Source: Bos javanicus (Eukaryota > Chordata > Mammalia > Artiodactyla > Bovidae). Taken from it: a stretch of 64,000 bases of DNA. Position numbers and translations under genes: made by a program. The stretch is from the NCBI RefSeq assembly GCF_032452875.1, contig NC_083868.1:98328537-98392536 (forward strand), read 5' to 3'. Shown here in pieces: positions 44,909 through 57,108 of the stretch; within the stretch, counting starts at the first letter, position 1; each line of letters opens with the position of its first letter. Under the pieces are notes generated by a model, which saw only the letters and a program-made list of their open reading frames with translations, did not search any database and was not told the DNA's origin.

Positions 44909-46839
44909 AACTCTACTAAAAAAGCCAAGTTTCAAAAAAATTGAGTGATAACATTCCCCCTGTTTTAATGTCAGTGAAGTATCTTGTCATGATCTCCAAC
45001 ATGTAAAGGCTAAGCAAGCTGAGAGATACAAAGACTAGTTGGAGTTTTTATGGGAACATTTTTCAAAGAGGTTTTGTATTGCTATATTACTGTATCTGCT
45101 CACATAGAATTTCTGTAAGGAAGTAGCCTTACATCCCCTTTTCCAGAAAAGATTAATGTTAGGTGACTCATCCTAACTTGGTGAGCTGATAGGAAAGGAA
45201 GTACCCATGTTTCTAATCCCCGACCCTACCCACAGCCCTTCCCTTCATCTCCTATGTCTCTGTCTTGCTGCACATTCACTGTTTGAATGTCTTTGCTCTG
45301 TTTGGTTCCCTTCAGATTTATTTTAAAGTTCAAACTTATTTTCTTGTTTTTAACATATTGTTTAAAAGCATGCATAAACAAAAAGCCTGGGCGTGGAAAC
45401 AGAACAGTGTTCAGGAAATAGGAAAGAAAAGGGGTAGGGAGACACTGGTAAGAATCAGCACATCCTCTGAAGTTCAAAAATCCTCTTTACCCAAGACGGT
45501 AATGGTCAGGGCATGGTGAAGTAATTCCTTTTCAAAGGTAGCTAGAACGGAGACTGGAAATGACTAGTGCATTTACTCATCATTGATGGCAAAGCTGTCT
45601 GCATTGTGTAGCCCAAACTTCAATGCCCTGCTGCTAAGTCATCCCATGAACCACAGAGTGGAGAGTATTTAAAAGCACTGGCTATGAAAAAAATAAAATA
45701 AAATAAAATAAAAGCACTGGCTATTGACACACTTTGACTGGCAGCTAGAGACATTTTCATATGTGATGGATAAAACAGAGGCACTTACTTTCTTTTCTGA
45801 TTTTACATCGCCATGATACATTCTTTAGATTTTTCTAAGAAGGATAAAATACATTTTTAAGAGGGGTGGAGTTGTAACTGACCAAGGAGGATGACAACAA
45901 AACCTGTTCTTATTTTGTAAACAGAAACCATAAAGTACAACAAGTGGGCAGTTATCTCAGGGTGATTCAGACCATTGGTGCTAAGTTGAGGAGGGGGACT
46001 CTGAACGGGCCCACCGGGCTTTGCCTTGTACCCACCCTCACAGCCCAGTCCTCAATTTCTGCAAATAAAGGCAGGGAGAAAGTTATAAAACTTTGAAAGG
46101 CATCTCAGACTTTCTTGTGTTTCTTTCTTTTTTTTAATCTGGAAGAGTTCAGGGCAGGGGTAGAAGGAAAATGAGCTTCAAATGGTTGAGGAAACATGCC
46201 GAAGAAAAAAAGTGAGCAATTAGGAAAAAAGGCCTACTTCATGTTAAAAAAAAAGTGCAAAGTTGTGGTTCCTAAAGAGTGTAGGGGTGAGCCTCCTTCT
46301 TCTACTATACCACTCAGCCTCACAGGCGATATACTGAGCCTCTTCGAGCCTGTGTGCCATCTTAAATTGAGGCTAATACTTATCTTGCAGCTTGTCATGA
46401 GGTCTAATCTAGTACTAGGTTCATAGCAGATAGTCAATAGTTGATAATTTTAGAAATCAAAAGATAATTTGAACTGGGAGTTAAATGAAGAATTGCCAGT
46501 GGTTTATAGTAGGAAAGCTAGTCTTCCTTTCCAAATCTGCAGTAAGTGGAAAATTTTCCTTTTATCAGAGATCTTCAGCTACATAGAAGCCAAATTCAGT
46601 AAAATCCCTTTCAAAAGATATTCCATTATCTTAATTGTAGGTTGAATATGGATTTCAAAATCAATGACAACGTGATCATTTAGAACATCCAGAAAAAAAG
46701 GAAATAGGTTGCATGTCATGTCACTGACATGGGCTAAGGAAGACTGTGTGTTTACAAATTTTATAAGTAACATATAATTGATTAAAAACAAGCACAAATG
46801 CAGACTCTATAAGAATGTCTATAGAAAAAAGACAGAAAT
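44909..46839. other. Unassigned stretch with a tail-only insertion
   Basis: No gene recognised. The 83- and 84-codon frames near 45,226-45,519 and 76-codon frame at 46,196 lack domains. Contains the 45,671-45,724 feature. Confidence 0.4.
45671..45724 (+). mobile_element. Tail-only retroinsertion with 15-bp TSD
   Basis: The 15-bp sequence aaaagcactggctat occurs at 45,671-45,685 and 45,710-45,724. Between lie only 24 bp: one g followed by A-rich (AAAAT)n. The left boundary is ttt/aaaagc, the L1 endonuclease-type nick. The insert matches an L1-type tail with no body. Confidence 0.85.
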
Positions 46840-47590
46840 CTGAGCCCATTACCCGCAGATAATTGTTATTTGGTGTATATCATGCAGACATTCTTCTATG
46901 TAGTCATTCACAATTACTACTTATGTGAAATCATACCCTGCTGTTTTCAATCTTATTTTAATTTAAAATATAACAATGGTTTTCAATATCAATAAATATA
47001 TGCAGTATTTTTAATGATTTGCATAATAGTCTCTTTGTGTGGCTATACCTTAATTTATTTAAACAATTCTCCTTCTGAGACAATTTAAGTTTTTATTTTC
47101 CCAATTCTTTTTCCTATTACACCCTATGCTTGTATTTGCTTGAATGTTTCTATAGACTCAATTCCTTTCAGCCAAATTGCTAGGTTAGAGAAAATTCAAA
47201 TTTTTTTTTTTTTTTTTTAGTTTTTGATATATATTTCCAAATTGCCCTCAGGAAAGTTGTTCCAACAAATGCTCCAGTGTTTATTAGTATTCTCTCTCTT
47301 GCTATCACTGGACATTACAATTCTTTTAAACCTATGCTTACCTAATAATAAAAAGGTACCCCATTTTAATTTACATTCCTTTGTTTACTGTTAAACATGG
47401 ATCATGGTTTACTGACTAGCTGAGAGTCTGCTTTTTGTGAATTGCCCATTCCTGTCCTTTGTCTATTCTTCTACTGGCTCTTAATCTTTTTCCGAGACTG
47501 ATTCTTAACAGCGTCTTGTATATTGGGGCTATTGTTGGTCATTTTGCAAACTCTTAATTTTTAAATTTATTTTGTGAATTCACAGTATTC
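46840..47590 (-). mobile_element. Old L1 ORF2 fragment, antisense
   Basis: 'ctataccttaatttatttaaac', 'atttccaaattgccctcag', 'gtgaattgcccattcctg', 'cttgtatattggggc' are L1M ORF2 in reverse. A T20-class run lies at about 47,200-47,218. Confidence 0.6.
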
Positions 47591-48861
47591 AAAATTCCAA
47601 GTAAAAAGTGGCAAAGTTTGTATGTGCAGAAAAGGACAGGATACATACAGAAAAAGGGACAGGCCTTGTGCAAACATCCACTGTCTCCCTAGATATTATT
47701 AAAGAAGTAGCTAAATTACAACATGAGAAAACAGGATTACACGTAAAAATACAGTTCCTCATAGCTAACATTTTAAAGGGATGGCCATGTTCTAGAACAG
47801 GATTCTGGTATCTCCTTCTGAGGGACTTTGTAAATGAGTTACATACCTTTCTGTCAGGCTTGAATAATCCGAAGGGATGGGTTGGATGACTGCTCAAGAG
47901 GTCCCTTTGCCCAGAGTGATTACTGTCTTCTATTTCCACTCTTGAACTTGAGGTTCAGAAAAACCCTAGCTCAAGGTTCTTTTCAGTAAATTTCAGCAAA
48001 TGCTATTTATATTGTCCTTCTTAAAGGGTTTTAAAAAATTAAGAAATTCTAAACTGTATTTCTAAGCTTAAGAACAAATAGAAATAGGTCTGTCTTTTGA
48101 TTCTTCCTAATAGCAGAGCGCATACACAGAAAGTGTGACCATGAGTCATCTTCGTAAGCTTTAATTTCTTACTGCTCTCTTGTGGCCATTCAAATGAACT
48201 GTCCAGATGTCTTTTTTGAAAAACAAATCTTATAATATTAACAGGAAAACTTTTTTCAACCAGAGTCATCACATTTAGTTTGTGTAGTAAATTTAGTGTC
48301 TCTGACATTTGAACATCAAGGCTAACAAAATAATTTTTTAATTTTTTTATGAGGTACTTACAGCAATGGGGTTGAATAGGAAAAAGGTTGTTTCTTCTGA
48401 TGTTTTTAGTAAAACCAACCACATTGTTATTCATCTATGAAGTCATCAAAATGCTGAAGTTTGAAATAGTTCTGGCCATTCTGATGGTAAAATAATGCTG
48501 TTCCCAGCTTCTTCCCTTATTGGGATTTTGGGGATATCAGTAGGGTCTAAGATTAGTCATCATAATATAAAACAGTTTCTTTTTAGAGAAAACCAATTCA
48601 AATACTGTCTATGCATTATAGCACAAATAAGATAAAACTCAGAAATAAAATCATTCTCGTACATTTGTGTCATGTTATACTGCCCATGAGTAGATGGGAC
48701 CTAGGAACTGAAATCTCAGCAGTCTTAGAAGTCAGAATAGATTGAAATGCTTTATTCTCCCAAGCCTGAGTGTCAATCATGCAAACTATAATGTTCTCTA
48801 ACAAACCTCTTATTCATTTGACTTCAATTCCTATAAACACAGCTATTCAAAGTGTGAAATG
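47591..48861. other. Unassigned stretch
   Basis: Open frames on both strands at 47,589-47,939 (116 codons minus, 93 codons plus) and 131 codons minus at 48,039-48,434. None has a motif I recognise. Confidence 0.4.
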
Positions 48862-49063
48862 AAAATGTTAGGTGCTCAGTCGTGTCCAGTTCTTTGCGAC
48901 CCCATGGACTATAACCTGCCAGGCTCCTAGGTCCATGGGATTCTTCAGGCAAGAATACTGGAGAGGATTGCCATTCCCTTCTCCAGAGGATCTTCCCTAC
49001 CCAGGGATCGAACTGGGGTCTCCTTGATGACAGGCTGATTCTTTTCTGTCTGAGCTACAGGGA
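48862..49063 (-). mobile_element. Bov-tA SINE, antisense
   Basis: Full-length antisense copy: 'ggtgctcagtcgtgtcc', 'cccagggatcgaactggg' (B-box region), ending 'gagctacagggaaat'. Confidence 0.9.
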
Positions 49064-49266
49064 AATACTTTAAATAGCATATATATGGGTGTTTTTTGTG
49101 TTTTTTTTCCCCCCCGTTCATGGAGCTAATTCTTCCATAAAATGAGGTCAAATGCATTCCAGGCATTAAACTGTAGAGACAGAATTGAGCTCAGAGTGTC
49201 CAGGGTTAAGTTACGCTATAAGATCTATATTGGAGCACCATTTCTATGCAGTCCTGGGGGTACAAT

Positions 49267-51032
49267 CAGTTCAGTTCAGTTCAGTTCAGTTGCTCTGTCG
49301 TGTCCAACTCTTCGTGACCCCATGAATCACAGCACACCAGGCATCCCTGTCCATCACCAACTCCTAGAGTTCACTCAAACTCATGTGCATTGAATCGGTG
49401 ATGCCATCCAGCCATCTCAGCTCTGTCATCCCCTTCTCCTCCTGCCCCCAACCACTCCCAGCATCAGGGTCTTTTCCAATGAGTCAACTCTTCGTATGAG
49501 GTGGCCAAAGTATTGGAGTTTCAGCCTCAGCATCATTCCATCCAAGGAACACCCAGGACTGGTCTCCTTTACAATGGACTGGTTGGATCTCCTTGCAGTC
49601 CAAGGGACTCTCAAGAGTCTTCTCCAACTCCACAGTTCAAAAGCATGAATTCTTTGGCACTCAGCTTTCTTCACAGTCCAACTCTCACATCCATTAATGA
49701 TCACTGGAAAACCCATAGCCTTGACTAGATGGACCTTTGTTGGCAAAGTAATATCTCTGCTTTTTAATATGCTATCTAGGTTGGTCATAACTTTTCTTCC
49801 AGGAAGTAAGCGTCTTAATTTCATGGCTACAATCACCAACGGCAGTGCTTTTGGAGCTCAAAAAAATAAAGTCTGTCACTGTTTCCACTGTTTCCCCATC
49901 TATTTCCCATGAAGTGATGGGATCAGAAGCCATGATCTTAATTTTCTGAATGTTGAGCTTTAAGCCAACTTTTTCACTCTCCTCTTTTACCTTCATCAAG
50001 AGGCTTTTGAGTTCCTCTTCACTTTCTGCCATAAGGGTGGTGTCATCTGCATATCTGAGGTTATTGATATTTCTCCCAGCAATCTTGATTCCAGCTTGTG
50101 CTTCTTCCAGCCCAGCATTTCTCATGATGTACTCTGCATATAAGTTAAATAAGCAGGGTGACAATATACAGACTTGATGTAGTCCTTTTCCTATTTGGAA
50201 CCAGTCTGTTGTTCCATGTCCAGTTCTAACTGTTACTTCCTGACCTGCATACAGGTTTCTCAAGAGGCAGGTCAGGTGGTCTGCTATTCCCATCTCTTTC
50301 AGAATTTTCCACAGTTTATTGTGATCCACACAGTCAAAGGCTTTGGCATAGTCAATAAAGCAGAAATAGATGTTTTTCTGGAACTCTCTTGCTTTTCGAT
50401 GATCCAGAAGATGTTGGCAATTTGATCTCTGGTTCCTCTGCCTTTTCTAAATCCAGTTTGAACATCTGGAAGTTCACGGTTCACATATTCCTGAAGCCTG
50501 GCTTGGAGAATTTTGAGCATTACTTTACTAGCATGTGAGATGAGTGCAATTGTGTGGTAGTTTGAGCATTTTTTGGCATTGCCTTTCTTTGGGATTGGAA
50601 TGCAAACTGGCCTTTTCCAGTCCTGTGGCCACTGCTGAGTTTTCCAAATTTGCTGGCATATTGAGTGCAGCACTTTCACAGCATCATCTTTCAGCATTTG
50701 AAATAGCTCAACTGGAATTCCATCATCTCTACTAGCTTTGTTCGTAGTGATGCTTTCTAAGGCCCACTTGACTTCACATTCCAGGATGTCTGGCTCTAGG
50801 TCAGTGATCACACCATGGTGATTATCTGGGTTGTGAAGATCTTTTTTGTCCAGTTCTTCTGTGTATTCTTGCCACCTCTTCTTAATATCTTCTGCTTCTG
50901 TTAGGTCCATACCATTTCTGTCATTTATCGAGCCCATCTTTGCATGAAATGTTCCCTTGGTATCTCTAATTTTCTTGAAGACATCTCTAGTCTTTCCCAT
51001 TCTGTTATTTTCCTCTATTTCTTTGCACAATT
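49267..51032 (-). mobile_element. BovB LINE, longest copy (1.77 kb), antisense
   Basis: 3' tail of cagtt repeats at 49,267-49,291; 5'-truncated at about 51,032. TSD ggtacaat at 49,259-49,266 and 51,033-51,040. About half of a full BovB, lacking the N-terminal apurinic-like endonuclease. Same orientation as the 28.2-kb copy. Confidence 0.94.
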
Positions 51033-51039
51033 GGTACAA
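49772..51039 (-). pseudogene. BovB RT ORF remnant, frameshifted
   Basis: Two long open pieces: 246 codons (51,039-50,299) with the inter-domain region, the IPIPKKGNAKKCSNY finger segment and RKGRGTRDQ; and 185 codons (50,329-49,772) with GLHQVCILSPCLFN and LRYADDTTLMAE. A one-base loss near 50,396-50,399 ('gcttttcgatg' against 'gctttttcgatg' style runs) shifts the frame before motif A. Motif B again has His-Gln-Val-Cys. Inactive. Confidence 0.9.
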
Positions 51040-51040
51040 T

Positions 51041-51900
51041 AGTAACCACCATTACCGAAGGCATGGCTTCAGGGAGTTTACAGTCTAATCTTTGAGATAG
51101 ACAGAAGCCCTGAAGGAATGTGGAACTGCAACCATCATAAATACTAGGAGGAAAAGGAATATGAGGAGCTTATCTGGCCAGGAAGGCTGGATGAGGCTTT
51201 TCTGATGCTGTAATGATACTGCCAAGATGTCAAGATGCACAGGAGCTAATGAGGCAAAAGAGGAGAGAAAGACTAGAAGGATCAGCGTGCAAAGGTCCTA
51301 CTGTGAAAGGGAACAAGGAACTTTTAATGAAATAAAACTGTGTCAGTGAGTTGGTAATAATAGAGCAAGAGGGAGTGTGAGAAGATTTAAAGCTGTGGAG
51401 ATGTGATTTTGCAGGCTCAGTCAAGGAGTCAGTTTATCTTTATTATAAAAGTATAAGAAGGACATAAGGGTTCTTGAAGCAGATAAGGATAAGATCTCCT
51501 TGTGTCTGAAAAGGTCATTCTTCTTGATGTTTGGGGTCAGAGTGATGAGAAGAGGGCACTTTGAGAGCTATTGCACTGCTCCAGGTAAAAGATAACAGTA
51601 GTAAAAAGATATGGGAGATATACTCTTCAGGGCTTAGTAAGTACATTGGATACTGGAATTGAAGATGACAGAAGTATTCTGGATTATTCCTTGATTTCTA
51701 GCTTCCATAACACATTGACTGCTGGTTGTATTTACTAAGAGGAATACCAGAAGGTGACAAGTTTGGGGGAGAAAGATTGGGTTTAAGTTGTATGTGAGAT
51801 ATATACATGAAGATATTAAAAGGGAAGATTGATATGTCAGATAAGAATTCAAGGGAAGAGTCTGTCATGAAACACCATATTTGCATGAACTTGGTATTCT
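51041..51900 (-). mobile_element. L2 LINE, antisense
   Basis: 'gggagtttacagtctaatc', 'aggaaggctggatgaggc', 'ttatttactaagagg' and 'gtgacaagtttgggggag' follow L2 in reverse. Diverged. Confidence 0.55.
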
Positions 51901-51985
51901 AATGTGTGACTTTTATGAGTTTCTGAGGGCTCGAAAAATGATACAAATAATCTACCTTGTAAAAAATAATAGGAAAATTTAAACA

Positions 51986-52020
51986 AAAGAGGGAGAGAGA
52001 GAGAGGGAGAGTGAGAGGGA
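51986..52020. repeat. (GA)n-rich simple repeat
   Basis: An agagggagagagagagagg-type purine tract. Confidence 0.85.
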
Positions 52021-52144
52021 AAGAGTCTGCAAAGGAAAGTGAGAAAAAGTATTGGAGAGGATGTGAGAATATGGTGCCACAGAGGTCAGTGGAAGGTTGG
52101 GATTAAAGAAGATAAAAATGATTACCACGCTGAGCAGCTTAGGC

Positions 52145-52375
52145 AGCAATAACAGCCGACAGCTGAAGCATTTACTGTGTGTCAGACATTTCTCAGGGCT
52201 TTGCATATATTAACTCCTTGAATCCTCTTACCTGTGCTAGGATGCAGATACTATCATCATCCTCATTTTGTGAGTGAACCACGGAGAGGTTAAGGTTAAG
52301 TAACTTGCCTGAGATGACACGACAAGTAAATAAAGGTGTTAGGGTTCAAAACAAGGCAGTCTGACTGTAGAGTTC
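52145..52375 (-). repeat. MIR SINE, antisense
   Basis: Clear order: 'atttactgtgtgtcagac', 'catatattaactccttgaatc', 'gagaggttaaggttaagtaac', 'gggttcaaaacaaggcagtc'. One of the best preserved ancient SINEs here. Confidence 0.8.
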
Positions 52376-54667
52376 TGTTTTGTTCACCACTGCCGTTGTT
52401 CTGCCTCTTAAAGAGAGAGAAAAATGTGTTTGACTGGAGTGACATGAAGGTCCATCATGATCTTATCACAGACTTTGAATGGAAGGACAGGGCCAGGCCA
52501 ACAGCCTCACTCAAGTGAATTGTAGAGTGAGAGGTCCTGGGGAGAGGAAGTGAATGCTGCATTTAGACACAGCTAGAAGAGCAGCCATCCAGAATTATGG
52601 TGCTGAGAAATCTAGTATGAATCGTCTTAAGACAGTGTCATACAGTTGGACTTTTTTGAGGTCAGGCAACTATGGAAGAGTCCAGAGATTCGGATCATCT
52701 CTAGTTGGATATCAGGAAGGGATTCTGAAATGCACCAAGCTCTTAAGTTCTGTTTTCAAGTGAGGCAAAATCGTTGGGTTGACTCTGATATTAAATCTCC
52801 AAGTTTAAAAACTATCTTATTCATCTGATTACCAGTCCTATTCCCAAACTCACACTATTTCCAGTTTTTTACAGGGAGTGGGGAGCGATAGGATTCTGTG
52901 GAAATTCACTCTGAAGTTAGCGGCTATGAGTGTGTACCATGCTCTCTACTGGCTGTGACTTTAGAAAAATCCAAGTTTCCTGGTTATTCTGCTGCAAAAG
53001 AGGGAAAAAACAGTCTCCTCTCAGTATTTCTGGTAGGGTTAAGAATCAAAATACTTTGTTAACTACACAATTCTATACAAACTTTAGGAGCTAATAAGCT
53101 GTTGTTGGAAAAAAGGGAAGGAAGGAGAGGAGTGAATGACCCTGGTCTGAGAGTTTCATTAGGCAAGAAGAAATAAAAATCTATTAAAAATGTGGCCACA
53201 TAGTAGATGTTCAATGACTTTTTTTGGTGGATTAATTGATTTTTTTTTTTCTTTTTCCATTTGGGAAGGGCTAGAAACTGCAGCATACATCTAGTGAGGT
53301 CAGATAAGGATCACCCTGACCTTTGCCCCTGACCACGATTTACATGAGCATGTTGGCAACAGAGGGGGAGTTTCAAACAAGCGGTAGTGATAGAACAGGC
53401 ATTTCACATAAATATTTGTTGATTGATTGATTGAACTGGGCATATCATCAACACTGCAGTGCAAAACATTTGGACAAGTGATCTTGAGAGATTTGAGAGG
53501 AATGGGCTTGCCAGCACTTGGGCAGGCAGACATTTCCTGAATAGTCACACTGCAACGCCCCTGATGAATTGCCCACCAGTGCCAATTAAGTGTAGTTGTA
53601 GTTAAACCTTCAGGGTGGTAGAAAATGATCTTTAGGACAGCTTCAGATTCACTGGGGAGCAGCCAGTTCTACAATGCTAGAGTTTCACTCATAATTTGAG
53701 CAAGAGGTGGTGGAAGATGAAAGACAGCTGATTGATATCTGCACGAACTATAGATTCTTCCTCAGGGGCAAGTCTGAGAATGTTTAAATTTTTAGAAAGA
53801 ATGAGACTCTTGGCTCTTTCAGACGTTACACAATGTCCTCTGAGACTTTTTCTTCAGGTTTTCAAAAATATCACTTTTTTAAAGTATTGACTTTTCCAAT
53901 GAACAAAACAAATGCACAAGCGCAGTAAAAACAGTGAATACAGTAGATGAACCAAATGAACCAAAGAGAAGAATAATGCAGTTAAGAAAGAATGCCTTTC
54001 TGTGTTAGGATTTGTAGGACCTGAAATTTATAAAACTATCTTGGATTTTCTTCATCACATCTCCAGAGTAGTCATCATTTCATGGGCTCTTCATTCTAGA
54101 CCATACCCAGCTTTCTCTGACCTTGCTCCAATATCTCCAAGTGCAAAACCACAGGGATGCTTAGTAGAATCCGGCAGTAGGACAGTCAAGGTAAAACGTG
54201 GGTTTTCTATGCAGTTGAAAATAGCTCAGAAGATGGCTCTCACTTTTTTCTTTCTCTTAGATATGCGTATGCTCAGAAGATGGCTCTCTTCACAGCTCTC
54301 TCGTATGCTGTGATAGCAAGGGCCCTTGAGAGAGTCACTTTTTGGAGCTTGGTGTCTTACTCCATGCAAATTCCAATTGGCAACTTGGACATAGATTGTC
54401 CACTAAGTTAATTTAAGTCTGGAAGTCTGAAATTAATAGCAGGATGCTGCAATATAGCACTAGGTGAACATAGGGCTAGATGTTATATTTGAAATAGAAC
54501 AATGTGATCAGTTTTAGAAATAACATTTTAAAAGATTAGTATCTTACTAGTCTATGGGCAGTCAGGCCCCTAAATGTCCTTCCAAAAAATTCATAATTGC
54601 ACCTTGTTAGCTCCAAGATGACAGCATCTGTACTTCTTGTAAGTAAGTAACAGATGCTTACTGGTCC
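52376..54667. other. Unassigned stretch
   Basis: No gene supported. Contains (GATT)4 at 53,417-53,432, a T9 run at about 53,241, and an exact 17-bp direct repeat gctcagaagatggctct at 54,224-54,240 and 54,271-54,287. Confidence 0.4.
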
Positions 54668-54862
54668 AGATTCTGGTGGCTCTGACAGTAAAGAATCCGC
54701 CTGCAATGCAGGAAACCCAGGTTCGATCGGGAAGATCCCCTAGAGAAGAAAATGGGTACCCACTTCAGTATTCTTGCCTGGAGAATTCTGCGAAGAGAGG
54801 AGCCTGGTGGGCTATAGACCATGGGGTCACAAAGAGTCGGAGACAACTGAACGACTAACAGT
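54668..54862 (+). mobile_element. Bov-tA SINE
   Basis: Nearly full length, with 'ccaggttcgatcgggaag' (a small deletion in the B-box side) and 'gaacgactaacag' at the end. Confidence 0.9.
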
Positions 54863-55061
54863 TTACTTTACCTGGAACTTATATCTGTTTAAACCCACTG
54901 GCAAAATTGCTACTTCTCCCTAGCTGCAGGAGTTAAATGCAGATCCTTCAAACCCACAGGCTTTCAGAAGACAGCTCCATCCTCCTCTTTTAGCAACAAC
55001 ACCCTGCCTTTCCTTAGCCTACAGAATTTTCCTTCTGCCCACTCCTAGTGTGGCAGTTTTT

Positions 55062-55214
55062 AATTAATTAATTAATTTATTTATTTTTTTAAATCAGGCA
55101 CCCACTCGGGCGGACACGACCCGCCCTCCTCCGCCGCGGCACCGGCTGCAGTCAAGACGGTGCCTCCCGCGTCGCAGCCTGATGGACGAACTCAGACGCG
55201 CTCTGGAAATGCCC
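55062..55214 (-). mobile_element. GC-rich retroinsert with A-rich tail (source unknown)
   Basis: A 118-bp, CpG-dense segment (15 CpG by my count) at 55,097-55,214 in AT-rich DNA. On the minus strand it is followed by an A-rich tail (55,066-55,096 in reverse) and flanked by the direct repeat ggcagtttttaatt (55,052-55,065 and 55,215-55,228). The nick reads aatt/aaaaactgcc, an L1 endonuclease-type site. The minus strand is open for 20 codons from the 5' junction, then TGA. No standard SINE head or BovB body. A processed fragment of a GC-rich transcript is the best reading. Confidence 0.7.
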
Positions 55215-55612
55215 GGCAGTTTTTAATTTAACTTGCTACTGTTTGACTCATACCTGATGATTCTGTATACTCAGTATAAAATCTGTATGAATTTATGTGA
55301 AAGAGAAAGCCACACTTCAATTTTTAAAGCCAGACAAATAAGTGATGTACCATATGCTTATCCAACTGTCATGGTCAGTTTTACATAGTCGGTGTCATTT
55401 CTTTCCCACTTCTGAAAATATCAGAATGAAAAATGGTAAGAAAGTGGTAAGAATGATGTTATAGTAGAGATGACAGTAATCTGCTTCAATTTAAAAAGAA
55501 GACAACTTGTAAGCATTGGTATTTTGATATTAGTAATCACTAGTGACATACTTTACAACTGATTGTCACCATGGTAATCTTGTTTCCTAAGACAAGTGCC
55601 CCGAAGAGAGTC

Positions 55613-55940
55613 CAGACTTCCCTAGTGGTCCAGTGGTTAAGAAATTGCCTGTCCATGCATGGGACGTGGGTTTGATCCCTGGTCTTGGAAAAGTCTACAT
55701 GCCACAGAGCAACTAAGCCCATGAGTCACAACTACGGAGCCCGAGCTCTAAAGACTATAAGCCTCAACCGCTGAAACTGAAGTACCCTAGAGTCCATGAC
55801 TGGTAACAAGAGAAGCCACCAAAATGAAAAGCCCACGCACCACAACTAGCGAGTAGCCGCCTCTGGCCACAACTAGAGAGAGCCCGTGCAGCATTGAATT
55901 AAAGCCCAGCACAGCCAAAAAGTAAATAAACAAATAATTT
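55613..55940 (+). mobile_element. CHR-type SINE, full length
   Basis: The most complete CHR copy. 'gacttccctagtggtccag' head, 'ggtttgatccctggtc' B-box region, then the long body (caactacggagcccgagc, acaactagagagagcccg) and an A/T tail. About 330 bp. Confidence 0.9.
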
Positions 55941-56325
55941 TTAAAAAAGAATAAAGAGCTAGACCAGCTAATGCGTTCATGTCTCTGTGCTTACATCCTC
56001 TTCATACCGCTCATCTAGAAAGCCTCAAAGAACTGGATTGAGGGGCTAAGGCTAGAGCTCTGAGCACGTGGACTGTACAAGAAGTCAGACAAGGGACGGA
56101 GACCAAAGTTAGGCAGACCTTCACATTTCTGTATCTGTCCTGACATCATTCATTCTACTCTCAACATGTTACTAGATTATTTTTCTAAATAAAAATGTGT
56201 TTCAGTAGATAAGATTCATCTGTTCATTCTAAGTGTAATTGTGTCAAGAACGTTTACTTTCCACTAATAATTTTTGTGTTACTTTTATTCTCATTCCAAA
56301 CTATTCATATATCCAAATATTAAGT
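55941..56325. other. Unassigned stretch
   Basis: No feature supported. Confidence 0.4.
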
Positions 56326-57065
56326 GAATATTTAATAAATACTTATTGAGCATTTATTACATTCTAAACTCTAATCTGCAGATACAACAATGAGCAGAAT
56401 AACTTTTGTTATCACAGAGTTTACATTCTTATTGGGGAGATAGGTAATCAATCAAACACAATCATAACAAAAGTTTATAAGTGCTATAGAGGACAAGCAC
56501 CAGGGGCAAATACCAAAAGGTTCTTAATCCCATCTGCAAGAGAGAGTCCCTTGACTTCCTGGAAGGCATGAAAACTCAGTTGCTATCTCAGGGATGACTA
56601 GGAGTTAGACAGGCAAAAGGATCAAGTTTAGGGAAGTGAGTTCCAGTCAAATGGAATGTCATGTGCAAAGGCTTCAAGACAAGGGAGAGATGGTGCATGT
56701 GAGGAAGCAATTACCTACGTCTGGGGTTAAGAGTTCAGGATGAGAAGGGGCAAGAACAGGTAGAAATTAGAAAATGTAAGATCTCTAAGCCATATTAAGA
56801 ATTTGGGCTTCAAAAGTGAATGGAAGCATTAAAAAGTTGCATATATGGTAAGATTAGATTTGCAGTTTAGAAAGAGCACTTGGATATTAATATAAAGGAT
56901 ACAGGAATCCCTTGCTACCCACGTGATCTTTAGTGCAGCTTTCTGTGTCTCAGTTCAGGAGTGAGAAGATTCACATTAATTTTTACATAAATCCCTCAGT
57001 CTCCAAATTTTGTTAATCACTATGTCAAGTAGAGTTAGAATTTAATGTTCTTCTGTTATCAGAAG

Positions 57066-57108
57066 ATTATATTATATAATATATATATAATATATATATT
57101 ATATCAAA
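57066..57108. repeat. AT-palindromic simple repeat
   Basis: A tatataat / attatata tract, largely self-complementary. Confidence 0.85.

Noticed and set aside
47589..47939. 116-codon minus and 93-codon plus overlapping frames
   Set aside because: Mutually overlapping, no motif, and next to a diverged L1. More likely old repeat or chance.
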